Shown here: positions 45,000 through 57,663 of the stretch, in pieces
Position numbering within the stretch: the first letter of the stretch is position 1
How the letters are laid out: each line of letters starts with the position of its first letter
Source: Rhododendron vialii
Taxonomy: Eukaryota; Streptophyta; Magnoliopsida; Ericales; Ericaceae
Direction: 5' to 3'
Assembly (NCBI RefSeq): GCF_030253575.1
Contig: NC_080557.1
Location: 47,785,501 to 47,849,500, forward strand
Length of the DNA: 64,000 nucleotides
Position numbers and translations under genes: made by a program
The notes under the pieces: model-generated
Told to the model about the DNA's origin: nothing
The model's input: the letters and a program-made list of their open reading frames with translations, nothing else
The model's database searches: none

Positions 45000-47900
45000 A
45001 CTTCCCCGGCCTAAGTAGGGATGCAAACGAGCCGGTCGACTTTAGTTTTAAGGTGTTTGAGTTTGATTCTTTAAAATTTAGCAAGTTCAAGATCGACTCA
45101 AGCATATATATCAATTGGTATTTGACAATAACTTTGCTCAATTCTACTAATAAACGAGTGTTGCAATAGTGACTCTTGAAATTTTTATCAGGGTGTTCAA
45201 CAATTACTTTAGCTCTATTAAGTTTATTAATCAACCATATATACACACAAAAATTGTATAGTAGTGTGAATAGTACAACAAAAAATACAAAAATACATAA
45301 GATGTTACAATTGTTCTCGGCAAATTTTTATATTTTGAACCGAGCAAGTTTAAACCAGTGCATAAATACACTAATACTAGTTTCTGTAAAACTTGTGGCT
45401 TGAATAGCTTCGCATGGATCTTTTTTTGACATATGCTCTTCTTTTTTGAGATATATAGTTGATTGTCGTTCAGTGAGAAAACATAGCATGATATTGATAC
45501 TAATAAATTACTTTCTTTCTATCTCTATTTTTGTTATTTTGTCGTTGAGAGTGTAAACCTTATTTTCAAGCTAATGTATTTTAGGTGTTCAATTGTGAAT
45601 TACCTAAATTGATGGATGTTCATTAGTGTAGGAGTAAGGATTTAAATACAATGTGGGATAAATTTTCACATGTAATATTTAAAAATTAAAAAGCCTAGGG
45701 TGTTCAATTGACAATATATAAGCACATGTGGAGCCGCCCATGGAGTGTTGATAAAGGACCTGAATTTATCTCTATGAGCTAATATACGAGTAATTCAAAC
45801 TCGACTCATTTACTGAATAAGTCGAAAAGTCTATTTGAGCACTTACTTTTACTACTATCTCTATCCGTGTTTATTTATTCACTTTTACTATTTCATACAC
45901 CTTAAAAATTACGAACACCCGAAAATGGATCAACAAACATGGACGAATGAAATTTTCTATGCTAAACAATTTGGATCGTGTGGAGGCTAGCCCTATCCTG
46001 AAAGATACTCTTGCGAGCTGGTACCCATAAAATACTCTGCTGATTAGGTGGGGGAATAAACGGCCAAGATCAACAGTAGCGCATGGCAGGGGAAAGCATG
46101 GCCGTACATGCTAAGTCGAATTTTCAACAATCAACGTATGATTGGATGGATGGCCATGATGTCATGATTAATTAACCGTTTTCACATCAGATCAATCCTC
46201 CTCATTTCTCTAATCTTTCTTTCTCACATCAAAAAGTGATGGTCCCCGTCTTAATTAGATCCGTCAGATCCAGCCGTGCAATGCGAATCATGAGATTCCC
46301 TTCCCTCAAGTTCGTCTATAATGGTCGCCCTTTACTTCTGTACTTGAGTTTTGAGTTTCTGCTCGTGTTCGTTCGTTAAATTCCGTTTTGCTAAAGTTTT
46401 TATTTTATAAATATTTATATTTTTGTTTTATGAGATATATTATTTTTTCACAATACAATAATTTTAATTTAAAAAATAAACATTCCAAAAAATATTTATT
46501 TCCTTTAACGGAATGAGCCCAATCAACTAAGCTTAAAATTAAAGTTTGATAAGGTTTCCTTTTTTGGATACTTTTGAGAAGGTTTCCAAACTACAAGCAA
46601 CTATAATCTGACTTGTTCCACTCATAAATGGAGAAAAATTAAGCTACTTGAAAATGGCTTGTAATTTGCGTTGATCAAAATTTGTTTGAGATTGACCCGT
46701 CTATTAAAAGGGTAAGTTGAAACATATTTTTAGAATTTGCTATGTTTTCAAAAAGTTTGATCAACCTCATGCTCGGCTCCAAATAGTGGTGGGAGGAAGA
46801 GTATAGCGGGGTCGCTTGACCCCAATATGATTAAGAAATTAGACAAAATAGTTATCAATTTTATTAGATTTTGAAAGGATTGACTCCACATATATGAAGA
46901 AATACCACAATAATTACATTAAAAATCTAAGTTTTTCCCTGTATAATTGCCGAATTTAATCAAAATTTAATGACTAAAAATATTTGAATTCCCTACTTAC
47001 AAAATTCTGGCTCTCCAGTTGCTGAGCTAGCTTATTACCACGACTGTAAATAAATGGAGCAGCTTGCGAGCTCCGAGTTGAATTAGGTTCGGATCGTTCG
47101 AAAAAAAACTCGGCTCGTCAAAAGAGACTCGATTATATTATAGAGACTCGTTTAATATATGACTAAGCTCAACTCGTTAATACTCGACCTCCAAATTTTA
47201 GCTTGTTTATGCTTTGTTTGGTTTGTGTTTTGAATTTTTTTTTGAAAAATATAGAGTTTATAAGAGGAAAGAAATAGAGAGAGAAATGTTGGAAGTATGG
47301 GTAATCTAGGGGGTATTTTTTGAAAAATTATTTTTGAAAATAAAAAAAAACAAGGCATTAGTAAAATGATCCGAGTTCGAGCTTGATAAAACTCGGCTCA
47401 GCTCGTTTATAGACCTACAATTATCGCACGTACTAACATATCACGACAATATAAAACTCTCGCGACATGGTATGAATTTCTCTCCACGGCGGCATAGGGC
47501 TTTTAGAGCCTCCCGTACATACACACGTTTTTCTGCGGCTGCGCTTCGTCGCAAACGGATAAGATTGGCTTGTCCCTTTCGTCCACCGTTGATCCAACGG
47601 CTGAGATTTGACAGCTAATACGTGTCGAGTGATGAGACCATCAATTACCACCATCATTTTTTGGGGGTACAGAATTTACCGTCATCATTCACGCAACTGA
47701 TTTGCCTTTGGTTTTACCAATGGGTCAACTACACGTTACCCCCCTGTACTATTGTATTTTCTCCATTTGGTTGCTAAAATTGTTTGGGCGGTCTATTTGA
47801 AATCCAGCAACTGTCGCACTCATCACCAAATAGGTTGGAATTGCTCTTGGGAAACACCTGACACTAGACACAACTCATTTTCAGGATTTGATGGTCATGT

Positions 47901-48900
47901 GTTTCCAAGTTTCAAGGTTTGATATATTGCATCTCCGCAATTACTACGTTTTCTAATTAAATAAAGTGGAAACGTGATTATGAAATCCTATCTTACACGA
48001 AATACATTTAAAATTAAGTGTGAATGCAATCTCTCCACATATTTTTTTTTTCCGTAGTCATAACTTTTGTACTAGTTTTATAATAAGATATGAAAATATT
48101 TAACAACAATTTCCTTAAACAAAGTTTGCTTACCAATTCAAATATTACATTTTATTGAGGGATCAAATCTGTCGAATGAGGCTTTGACAAGACTATCAGG
48201 AAAAATCTTTTAGTTTTCACACAGTCAACTCAATTTTTATCTGCTTAATGACCATGAAAAAATAAAAAAAATAAGACCTAATACGAAAAGAACACAACTT
48301 TAATTGTACCAACTTGTTATAAATGATAAATCTATCCTAAAGAATTTACAATCTATGATAAAAAATAGAGAAGTAATCCAAAAAAAAGGCAAAATAGAGT
48401 TCAAAAGACAATATAATTTGGGTAATGATCTTCACAGTCGCTTTAATCCATTGACACTCTCATTTTTTTTGTCTGTTATTCATGTAAAATACCTGTGTTT
48501 GGTTTGTGTTTTGAAAAGTTTTTTGAAAAATAGTAGGGGTAATAAGTGGAGAAAGATAGAGAGATAAATGTTGAAAGTAGGAGGAATCTAAAGGGAATCT
48601 AGGGGGAATTTTTTGAAATTTTTTTTTCAAAAACCAAAGAGAACAAGGTAAGTCATTTTTTTTTATATGAAGGGTAATTTGATACTTTTACATTGACATG
48701 AGTAAAGACAAAAAAAGGTTCCAATGGATAAAAGAGGAGTGTGGAAATTATTTTTCTACTCCTATAATTTATTTTTCTTCCACTTTTCACAAGTTCCAAA
48801 CGGAGACCCCTCAAAGGAAGTCTCGATAGTTTAGGTACTGAATATACAAGACAGCGGAGTACAGGGCTAAACGCTTAATTAACATCGTTACCAATTCTAC
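45000..48900. other. Intergenic and upstream region of the TIR1-type gene
   Basis: AT-rich. 47040-47425 is a GCTCG/CGAGC-rich repeat with similar ends, of the same type as 61010-61300 and 63195-63440. Nothing coding is recognisable. The last few hundred bases are presumably promoter, but I see no single convincing TATA box. Confidence 0.4.
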
Positions 48901-48953
48901 CCTCGCCCAGTCCAACATAAAAATCTTATCCTCTCTCCGGTACCATTTCACTC

Positions 48954-48955
<2 letters not shown>

Positions 48956-48984
<29 letters not shown>
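48956..48984. repeat. TC microsatellite in the 5' leader
   Basis: About 14 TC units some 140 bp upstream of the TIR1-type start codon, a common feature of plant 5' leaders. Confidence 0.9.
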
Positions 48985-48986
<2 letters not shown>

Positions 48987-49120
48987 GTGCACCTGAACTC
49001 AAACTCAACTTCGTCAATGGCGTCCCAGATCTAAACCCACTTCAACCCCACACCCACTCCAAAACCCACTCTCCCAACCATCTCTCTAAAGTATTCGACT
49101 TTTTTGTTAACTAATCTCCA

Positions 49121-52100
49121 ATGGCTCACTCATTCCCAGAGGAAGTACTAGAGCACGTGTTCTCCTTCGTCCACACCGACAAGGACCGCAACTCGGTCTC
49201 CCTCGTCTGCAAGTCCTGGTACGAGATCGAACGGTGGAGCCGGCGCCGGATCTTCATCGGCAACTGCTACGCCGCCAGCCCCGGGATCTTGATCCGACGG
49301 TTCCCCGAGGTCAGATCCGTGGAGATCAAGGGCAAGCCGCATTTCGCGGACTACAACCTGGTGCCTGAAGGGTGGGGTGGGTACGTGTACCCTTGGATCG
49401 TGGCCATGGCCAGGGCGTACCCGTGGCTGGAGGAGATTCGGCTGAAGAGGATGGTGGTTAGTGATGAGGCCTTGGAGTTGGTTTCGAGGTCGTTTAAGAG
49501 CTTCAAGGTTCTGGCTTTGTCGTCTTGTGAGGGGTTTACGACAGATGGGTTGGCCGCCATTGCCTCTAACTGCAAGTGAGTGTTCATTTCTTTTGTCTTT
49601 TAAAAGCCCTTTAGTCATACTTTTTAGAGCTTTAAAAATTTAAGTAAAAGCCAATTCTTTGGGACAAATTTTAGGAAATGCGTCTTTAATGGCATAATTG
49701 TAGATATTTGAGGAAGAAAATAGCCTTAAAAGTTTATGGGACATAGTAGTAAAGTTTGAATCTTGGACGTCTGGTGAAACTGTTGTGGAATGAACGATTC
49801 GTTGTTTTGGAAGATTCATTCTAAATAGATCTTGGGGTTTTAGACGAGATTTATAGGCATTGGCTTCAAAGTTTTTAGTGGATATTGCGGATTAGGGTTG
49901 TTTACAGATTTTGGTTTCTTTGCTTTTTGGAAAATCCTGGTGTCTGTAGGAATTTTTTTTTTTTGGGTTCCCGCAGTTGTGAATTTGGGGGAAATGAAGC
50001 AAAGATGGTTTATTTTGCCTTATCTGAGAGGTTAGAAAGTTTGAATCTTGGATGTGACGATGGAACTGTGTTGGATTGAGCGATTCTTTGTGTTTGGAAG
50101 TTTTTTTTTCCCTGATAGATCTTGGAGTTTTTGTCAATACAACAGAGATGGTTGATTTTTAGACGAGATGTGAATGCATTGGCTTATATATTATTGTGGG
50201 GGAAGCAGATTAAGGTTTCTTTGTTTCTTGGAGAATCTGGTTGCTTTGTGATACCATTCATATTCTTCCATCAGTCCTTTACTTTCTTTGAGTATGCGGG
50301 ATGGATCTTCTTTATGTGGGATTGTTTAAGGGTTGTTGGGGGGTTTCAGTGGTGGTCCTGGAGCGGAGTTTCGAAACTTTATGTTGTTTTATGTGGGTAT
50401 ATGATTGTTTTATTAATTGAAGGCTGTGTCCTTTGTGCGATTTTAAACGGTTAGAAAATGGAAAACAAATGCTGAATAACGACTGTACCAACCATGGTAA
50501 ATTTATTTCTGACAAGGAAAGGACAGTCTTTTCCTTCTCTTGATATTGCTGAGTTGCTAGACGGTTTGAATATGTTTATTGCTTTTCTTAACCAAAGTTT
50601 CATAGTTTTAGCGCATTTTAGTTGACGAGGACCATAAATGGGTTGAAGTACTTTTATTTGTATAGTGGTGTCACTATATTATTTCCAATGTGCGATGTTG
50701 AGCCGTTGTTTTCTTCGTGCAGAAATCTCAGAGAGCTGGATTTGCAGGAGTGCGATGTGGATGATCAGAGTGGGCATTGGTTCTGCCATTTTCCTGATAC
50801 CTTCACATCATTGGTGTCACTTAACATCGCTTGTATAGAATCTGATGTGAGTTTGCCTGCCCTAGAGCGCTTAGTGGCTAGGTGTCCCAACCTGAGGAGT
50901 CTCCGTCTCAACCGTGCTGTGCCGCTGGAGAGGCTTCCTAATTTACTCTGTCGTGCCCCTCAGCTGGTCGAGTTTGGGACCGGTGCCTATTCAGCTGAGA
51001 TCCGAGCCGATGTCCTTGTAAGCTTAACTACAGCTTTTTCAGGATGCAAGTATCTCAAGGGCCTTTCTGGGTTTTGGGATGTGGTTTCAGCTTACATTCC
51101 AGCAGTTCACACTCTATGCTCTGGACTGACTTGTCTCAACTTAAGCTATGCCAATATCCAAACCCCTGACCTTGGCAAACTAGTTAGTCTTTGCCATAAT
51201 TTGCAGCGCCTCTGGGTATGTTTAATCGTTTATGCTGATAGCTTTTGTTTTTTTTTTTCATCACCACTTCTTTATCTGGTTCATATATTATGAATTTAGG
51301 AGGATTTGAGATATTAGCCATTGCTGCCTCCTAAAAGCTAATGAATCAGCCTGAAATAGCTCTAACCTGTGGTGCACCATAATTGGACTTGGGGCCATTT
51401 CATTTGGTTTACTACGTTTGTTAGCAGTTTTGGTTTTTTAGTTCACTTGAAGTAAATGGTGGGTTTGGCGGGTGTGGACATTTTCTGGTATCTAGATTGT
51501 CCATCTCCCCTGCCATATTGCCTGTTCTTGTGGATGACTTTTCTTTTGTTAGGTTGTCTTGTCAAGATATTTTCAAGTTAGAGGGTTTTCGGATATAAGT
51601 CATTAGCTGCCCTCAAGCAGGTAATTAAGGCACCAGAGACAGGTTTAATTTAACTTTGACATTAATAGGATGTGGGGCCATTTCATTTGGTTTATCATGT
51701 GTCTTCACTTGAATCAAATTGGATTGTCTGGGCATATTCTGGTATGAAGATTCTATATCACCCAGCCATAATGTGTTGATCGGCCAAAATAATCTCTAAT
51801 CCCGTATTCCTTTTCTACTAGTTACTTTACTGTCATTACTACCATCTAAGAGCTATTAGATTTTTCCTTGGTTCAAATTTCAGGCGCGCAATGGTTTCCA
51901 TTTTGCACCCTTCAATTAATTAAGATATGATTGCAGGTACTGGATTACATTGAAGACTCTGGCCTTGATGCCCTTGCTGCATTTTGCAAGGATCTCCGAG
52001 AACTGAGGGTATTCCCATCTGATCCATTTGGTCCCGAACCTAATGTATCCTTGACAGAACAAGGCCTTGTATCTGTTTCAGAGGGATGCCCCAAGCTTGA

Positions 52101-52734
52101 GTCAGTTCTCTATTTCTGTCGCCAGATGTCAAATGCCGCACTTACTGCCATCGCTAATAACCGCCCTAACTTAACTCGTTTCCGCCTCTGCATCCTTGAG
52201 CCTCGTGCTCCTGATTACCTAACCCTGGAGCCGCTGGACACAGGTTTTGGAGCTATTGTTGAGCGGTGCAAGGATCTACGCCGCCTTTCGCTATCCGGTC
52301 TTCTAACAGATCGCGTGTTCCAGTACATTGGCACCCATGGTAAGAAGATAGAGATGCTTTCTATTGCTTTTGCTGGGGATAGTGATTTGGGGCTCCACCA
52401 CGTGCTGTCTGGGTGTGAAAGCCTGAAGAAACTAGAGATTAGAGACTGCCCCTTTGGAGACAAGGCTTTGTTGGCCAATGCTGCAAAGCTGGAGACAATG
52501 CGATCCCTTTGGATGTCTTCTTGCCAAGTAAGTTATGGAGCATGTAAACTACTTGGTCAGAAGATGCCAAGGCTTAATGTCGAAGTCATTGATGAGAGGG
52601 GACCACCTGATTCGAGGTCTGAAAGCTCTCTTGTGGAAAAGCTTTACATATATAGGACTGTTGCTGGGCGTAGGATGGATATGCCTAATTTCATATGGAA
52701 AATAGATGACAATGCGAATTTTGGGCTATCTTGA
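49121..52734 (+). CDS. TIR1: TIR1-type auxin receptor F-box protein
   Basis: Three exons: 49121-49575, 50723-51215 and 51937-52734, with GT/AG introns at the positions usual for this family, giving 581 residues (Arabidopsis TIR1 has 594). The F-box is at about residues 4-45 ([13 protein letters not shown]...[12 protein letters not shown]), followed by the leucine-rich repeat solenoid. Visible functional sites include [12 protein letters not shown] with the His that matches TIR1 His78, RLKRMVV (matching Lys113/Arg114, inositol hexakisphosphate contacts), [10 protein letters not shown], and the end [11 protein letters not shown]. The protein forms SCF-TIR1 in the nucleus, binds auxin and recruits Aux/IAA repressors for ubiquitination. 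The N-terminus [11 protein letters not shown] groups with TIR1/AFB1 rather than AFB2/3. The C-terminus is short (ending DDNANFGLS). It is regulated by miR393 through a site in exon 3. Confidence 0.96.
52493..52513 (+). promoter_or_regulatory. miR393 target site in TIR1 exon 3
   Basis: The bases CAATGCGATCCCTTTGGA at 52496-52513 are fully complementary to positions 1-18 of miR393. The site encodes the conserved ETMRSLW segment. In TIR1/AFB genes it directs mRNA cleavage and secondary siRNA production. Confidence 0.95.
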
Positions 52735-54900
52735 GATATCTTGCCGTATGAGTGGAATCCCGTTGTTCTTTCCAATTGATGTGGAAGGTACATGCTCTAC
52801 GTGCTGCTCTTTATTTTCAATTCATTTAATTAAAATGAAGCCTTGAATAGTTGCAGTACTTATTGGAGTGGGGATAGAGTTGTTGGGAGTATAGAGAGGG
52901 TCAAGGGCTCGCGTGCCATCTATTTTACTCTTGGCTGAGCGATTTAATAGCGGTTAGTGATTTAATAAAAGAGGTTAAACTCGTGGTGTTGTAACGCGTA
53001 ATGATTAGGGTCATTTGTACGGTTCTGGATGGTATACCATGTATAATTCTTGCAGACTTATTGTATGGTTATGCATTTTCATTTCAATTGATGTAGCCTT
53101 AAAAATCATGTTTTCACTATGTTGTGGAATAAAAAAAAAAATAGCTTCTGTAATCTTGTGCCAAGACTGCCTCTGTAAGCTTTGTTTGGTGAATGTAGAA
53201 TTCAAATGACAACGGCTAAAATTTTATGGTTTTGGCAATTGAGTACGAGAGCATCTGATGGATGCGATATTGACAACTATTTATTGGCATGAGTTGAACA
53301 TTTTTGTCGCAAGTAATGCAGAATTACGTTTCTTGCACCTTTTTCTATTCTGAAACCTAAGGCTTCGTTTGGATCTTAGTTTTTGTAAAGGTTGTCCGAA
53401 AGTGATTCTGTTTGGGTGTGAATGCTTGGGTATATTGGCAGGCTTCAAAAAGTCTTGTTGGAAGATGGTTAACCTGTTACTGTTATCCCATCTGTCTCTC
53501 TCTCTCTCTCTCTGTTTGTCGTTGAAATCTCAAGTGATAAAACAGATCAAATTTCAGCTTCTAGTATTTCTTATTCATAAATCCCCTCTTTTTCTTGTTC
53601 TGCAATGTGGTGGTACACATCCTGTCGTGTGGTCAACTTATCAGCCGGCCCTGTTAAGTGCCAATATGATTCTTCAACTTTAAACAGGTTTTAATTATGA
53701 TGTTTGTAACGCGAATATGATGTGACATGACAAAATGGGTCACAGCCCGATGTGTGCTACTGCTGTTAATTTTTTTTCTTTCTTCTATATTCAGTTCTGA
53801 TCCCAGTGTTTTTTAATTGCTGTTAATTTTTTTTCTTTCTTCTATATTCAGTTCTGATCCCAGTGTTTTTTAATTTCATTTCTCCATCAATTTCATAAAC
53901 CGACCAACACACGAGAAGAATTCATCTTTCTTGTCGACAAATTTAAGATCCGCATCGTTACTTAGGGATGCCACAAAAATTGAAAGAGCTGCTAAACCGG
54001 TCACTAGTCTGAACTGATTCGAACCATTAATCCATGAACTGCCAAACTGTACTTAGCAATGCTTGTTTAGCTGAAGTTTTGTTTTTTTTAGAACGTGCAA
54101 GAAGTGTCGGTTTATTTTTAGTGGACTAACCCTTGGTTTTGTGCATGGAAATATATGGTGCTTTTCAAATTGGCTACCGCCAACTTGCTGTTTAGCTGAA
54201 GTTGGTTTCTATTGTTGGTGGTGTTATGGCATTGCAACTGCTTCAACTTCGATATTGAGACATCAATGGACTCCCGTTTAAGTCCGTTATATGTCAGGTT
54301 TTCTCTTTCTATTTTGGTTTGTCAATAAGTGGGGAATCATGGATAAAATCGAAACTGAAGTGTGATTCGCAAAATGATTCAGTCAATCCGTAATACTTTT
54401 GAAACAATCGAACAGATTCGAACGGTGTGCAAACCTATTCGTATTATTTGGAGGTTTGGACTTTGGAGGGACCCGAGAGGAAGGAGGAAAATAAAAGAAA
54501 ACTACTAGTACTTGTAGGTTTTTTTTTAATTTCCTCGATCTCTGAAATTCGTTCTACTCCATGCTGTAATAAAGTTAGAAACCAAAATTCAACCACAGGT
54601 AGGAAGGGAAACATCGACTGGTGTGCCACGAGAGAGATTCGGTGATACTTGCAGGATTGCACAGCTTTTGCTAACGCACTCTCTCTCTCTGCTTTAAATT
54701 TCTAGGGGAATTGCATTTCAGTGGCCCTTGGGGCATTTTATTTCCAAGTGATGGAGTACTTTTTTGGAATTGTCCAATCATGTGTAGGAAAACAATAGTA
54801 ATTCTCAAGACATAGTGTTAAAGACAAAAATACTCCCCTCTTCTAAAATTGTTGCACTTTCACACTCCTCTTGTCCTAAGGTGCAACTTAGGTTTATACA
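52735..54900. other. 3' UTR of TIR1-type gene and intergenic DNA
   Basis: The 3' UTR probably ends within a few hundred bases. A short TC run is at about 53496-53513 and a 57-bp tandem pair at 53761-53874. No further gene. Confidence 0.5.
53761..53874. repeat. 57-bp tandem duplication
   Basis: Two essentially identical units, each starting TGCTGTTAATTTTTTTTC and containing CAGTTCTGATCCCAGTG. Confidence 0.95.
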
Positions 54901-54934
54901 CAGAGCAACTTGGATTCATACACGGAGCAACTTA

Positions 54935-55126
54935 GAGAAACCTAACTCCTCCAACTTCCACCATCACCACCTGCTCTCGATGAGTACCTGGACATGCCAT
55001 CCCTATCCTTGCCACCGCCTCCATACCTACCACCACCGCCTCCACCACTCCTGCTACCGTAACCACCACCGTCGCCTCCATAACCACCTCCATCACGGCG
55101 TCCACCTCCGCCGCCTCCATAACCAA
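54935..55126 (-). pseudogene. Possible C-terminus of a glycine-rich RNA-binding-type protein
   Basis: The minus frame reads GYGGGGGGRRDGGGYGGD, then GGYGSRSGGGGGGRYGGGG, KDRDGMSRYSSR and a stop. The Tyr/Arg/Asp-spaced glycine pattern is like the tails of plant glycine-rich RNA-binding proteins rather than the Pro/Trp type in the four-gene cluster. No RRM or zinc knuckle can be read upstream. A short MCAEPDLLRDTIK followed by GTAAGG at about 55409-55370 could be a first exon, but the link is unproven. It could be a small gene, a fragment, or chance. Confidence 0.3.
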
Positions 55127-57480
55127 CTAAATGAGTTGCCGAGAAGTAAATGGAGAAACCCAATCCACTACCCGTCACCAACACCAAAAACCACCACAAG
55201 TTAACACCACCAATCATTGCCAGCACCACAAAAGCACAAACCCTAACCTCCAAAATTGTAGAAAACTAAAAACTAAACCCCAATTTCGAACTCCCAATCC
55301 GCAAACCCCTAATTTCGGATTACAAGCCTCCAAATCGAGATGAAAAATGATGAGAACCAAACCCTTACCTTGATTGTGTCGCGCAAAAGGTCTGGCTCAG
55401 CACACATGGGGGCTTTATGGTGGGCGGTGGAGTGGTGGAGAGAGATGGAGTTGCAGTCTTGCAGATCGGGTGGAAGAAGGGGAGAGGAGGAATGAATTTG
55501 ATTTGAAGCCCTGATTTTGTGGGGGTGTATTAGTAATTTTACCTTGCCCTTTTCATGTATGAACAATTACTTTTTTCCTTCTCATGCCAAGAGCAACTTG
55601 ATAAAAACCTCTCCATGACTTGGAGATTCTTTGCCCCTCCCTTCACTGTCCCGTAAAAACCCCTAATTTCTTCTAACACTACCCACTTGGTGACCCTGGT
55701 GTACTTGAAAAGTCTTAAAGAAACATTCAAGAAGAGAGAGATTGATAGAGAGAGAAGCCCAATAGTTAGTCCAATTGATTGGTGAGTTTGCTCTTCACAC
55801 AATTGAGTAAGATTCGATTCTAGGAATCAAACTGCAAGAAAGTAATTTATTGAAAATCTCTTAATCTCGACATAAACGATTTACCTTTGATAAGACATGG
55901 AGGGAATGTATAAACTAGCCCGAACACGACAGTTGAACCAAAGAAAAAGATATACATAGAGACCAGAGAGAGATAGAGGGAGAGCCCAATTATGACAAGT
56001 ACTGTAGGTGAAAGCAAAGTTAACTGTTCAAAAATTGTGAGTGTACGTGGAAGGTGGTGTAAGTGTAAATTAAATTTGGCACACGACTATGGCTGGATGC
56101 TGATGCCCCCTCACGTTTGATGCAATTATGATCTTCAACATACATGTCAGGGAGAATTAACTGATCCCTTTTTGGTCATTACTAAATTTTCATTTTTTAA
56201 AATTGATTGTCACACCTTTTTTTTATATCCACTCTTTTTTTGTCTTTAATTTAGTAATAAAAAAACACATTTTCAAGAAAAAAAGAGAGAGCGTAAATAT
56301 CAAAAAAGAGTGAAAATAATTTCTTCTTCAATATTACTAAACTGGTAGTGTACGTACAAACTTCCTTTGCCCGTTATGATAGAAAATGGAGTATTACTTA
56401 AAAAAAGTTTAAGTTACACACAAGATAGGTGTAGGTTTTCATAGATTCTGAAAACGAAGTAACCGGATAGGGAATGGTGGAGTTGGTCTTTCAGGGATTA
56501 ATTGAGATATGCGTAAATTTTTTTTTTTTTTGATCCGAGGTATGCGTAAATTAACTCATACCCCTTTGAGTTATTAAAAAGCCGATCGATGTAGCCATCA
56601 GTAAGTTAACTCTAACAAGTCTGGGCCAGCACAATCACTGGACAGAAAATCACGCCGATCTGTATTCTTTGTCATCAGCCGCCCGCCAAGAGGGCGGAGC
56701 GCTTGTTATCCTTACTACCTACCTGCCCCGCGAAGACCTCTCTACCGGACCCTTCTTTTACTTTATTAATGTCTCTTGCCTAGCCTAATGTGGCTTAATT
56801 AAACCCCTGTGAGAGGAAAGTGCAAGGGGTTTTAGGTTGGCTAAAAAAACGCTAGCTAGGTTGTTGTTGTACGCCGGGTCAATTGACTATCATTATCTTT
56901 GATGCAACGATACGCTCTATGGATGTTATTTTTTTGATAATCGGATGTGCAAGTCAGTTCGCGCATCTCGACTAATTTCGAAATCCTGAAATACACGACC
57001 GGATAAACCTTTAGAGACTTCGAAATTTAAAATGTTTGACTTTCATAAAAATCAAACATACGACCTCATAGAAGGTAAACACTTATTCGCTTTCTCATTT
57101 TCTCTTGGCCAAACCTCCCGGGTTTATGGTCGACGGAAGATAGTAGTAGCAGAAGATTCATAAAACTAGTGGAATCATAAAGCTGAGGCTGAGGCTCTGG
57201 AGGTGGAGGTGGAGGTGAGGCAGACTGAAAAGCAAGGCAACTGCATGCATGCAGACAGTACATCCAAGTCTGAGTCAGTGGGTATAACACTCTTCTATTT
57301 ATTGATTCTATAACCGTACATGATGATTTCTTGCTGATTTCATAATCGAATCAAAATCTGTGGGGTTGTAAATGATGATGATGACGATGATGATGTCCAT
57401 ACGTTTTTAAGATAGATAGATAGATACTCGTTTTATGATCACCCACCGTGTACGTACTCTGTCATTTTCCCATATTGACT
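55127..57480. other. Intergenic, no gene recognised
   Basis: AT-rich with scattered homopolymers. The minus frame at 57066-57290 with a Pro-rich run is not similar to anything I know. No RNA genes seen. Confidence 0.4.
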
Positions 57481-57482
57481 GA

Positions 57483-57663
57483 GATTCCCGGGCCGACCCA
57501 CCTGTTCCACCCCTGGCCGTTGATCTTGCAAATCAACGGTTGAGATGGGCTGATAATGTTTTGCTCCAAAACGTCGTTTTGAGAAAAAAGTACTCGGCCC
57601 ATCTCAACCGTTGATTTACGAGATCAACGGCCGAGAGGGGTGGGACAAGCGGGTCGGATAGGG
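57483..57663. repeat. Foldback (MITE-like) sequence
   Basis: Two arms of about 85 bp: from GGCCGACCC...CCACCCCTGGCCGTTGATCT, meeting at CAAAACG|TCGTTTTG, then back through AGATCAACGGCCGAG...GGGTGGGACAAGCGGGTCGG. Loss of the unit would bring together sequence resembling the inverted copy at about 58540-58640. Confidence 0.65.

Noticed and set aside
54815..55204. His-rich plus-strand frame
   Set aside because: It is the complement of the Gly/Tyr/Arg-rich minus frame, and its composition is explained by that.
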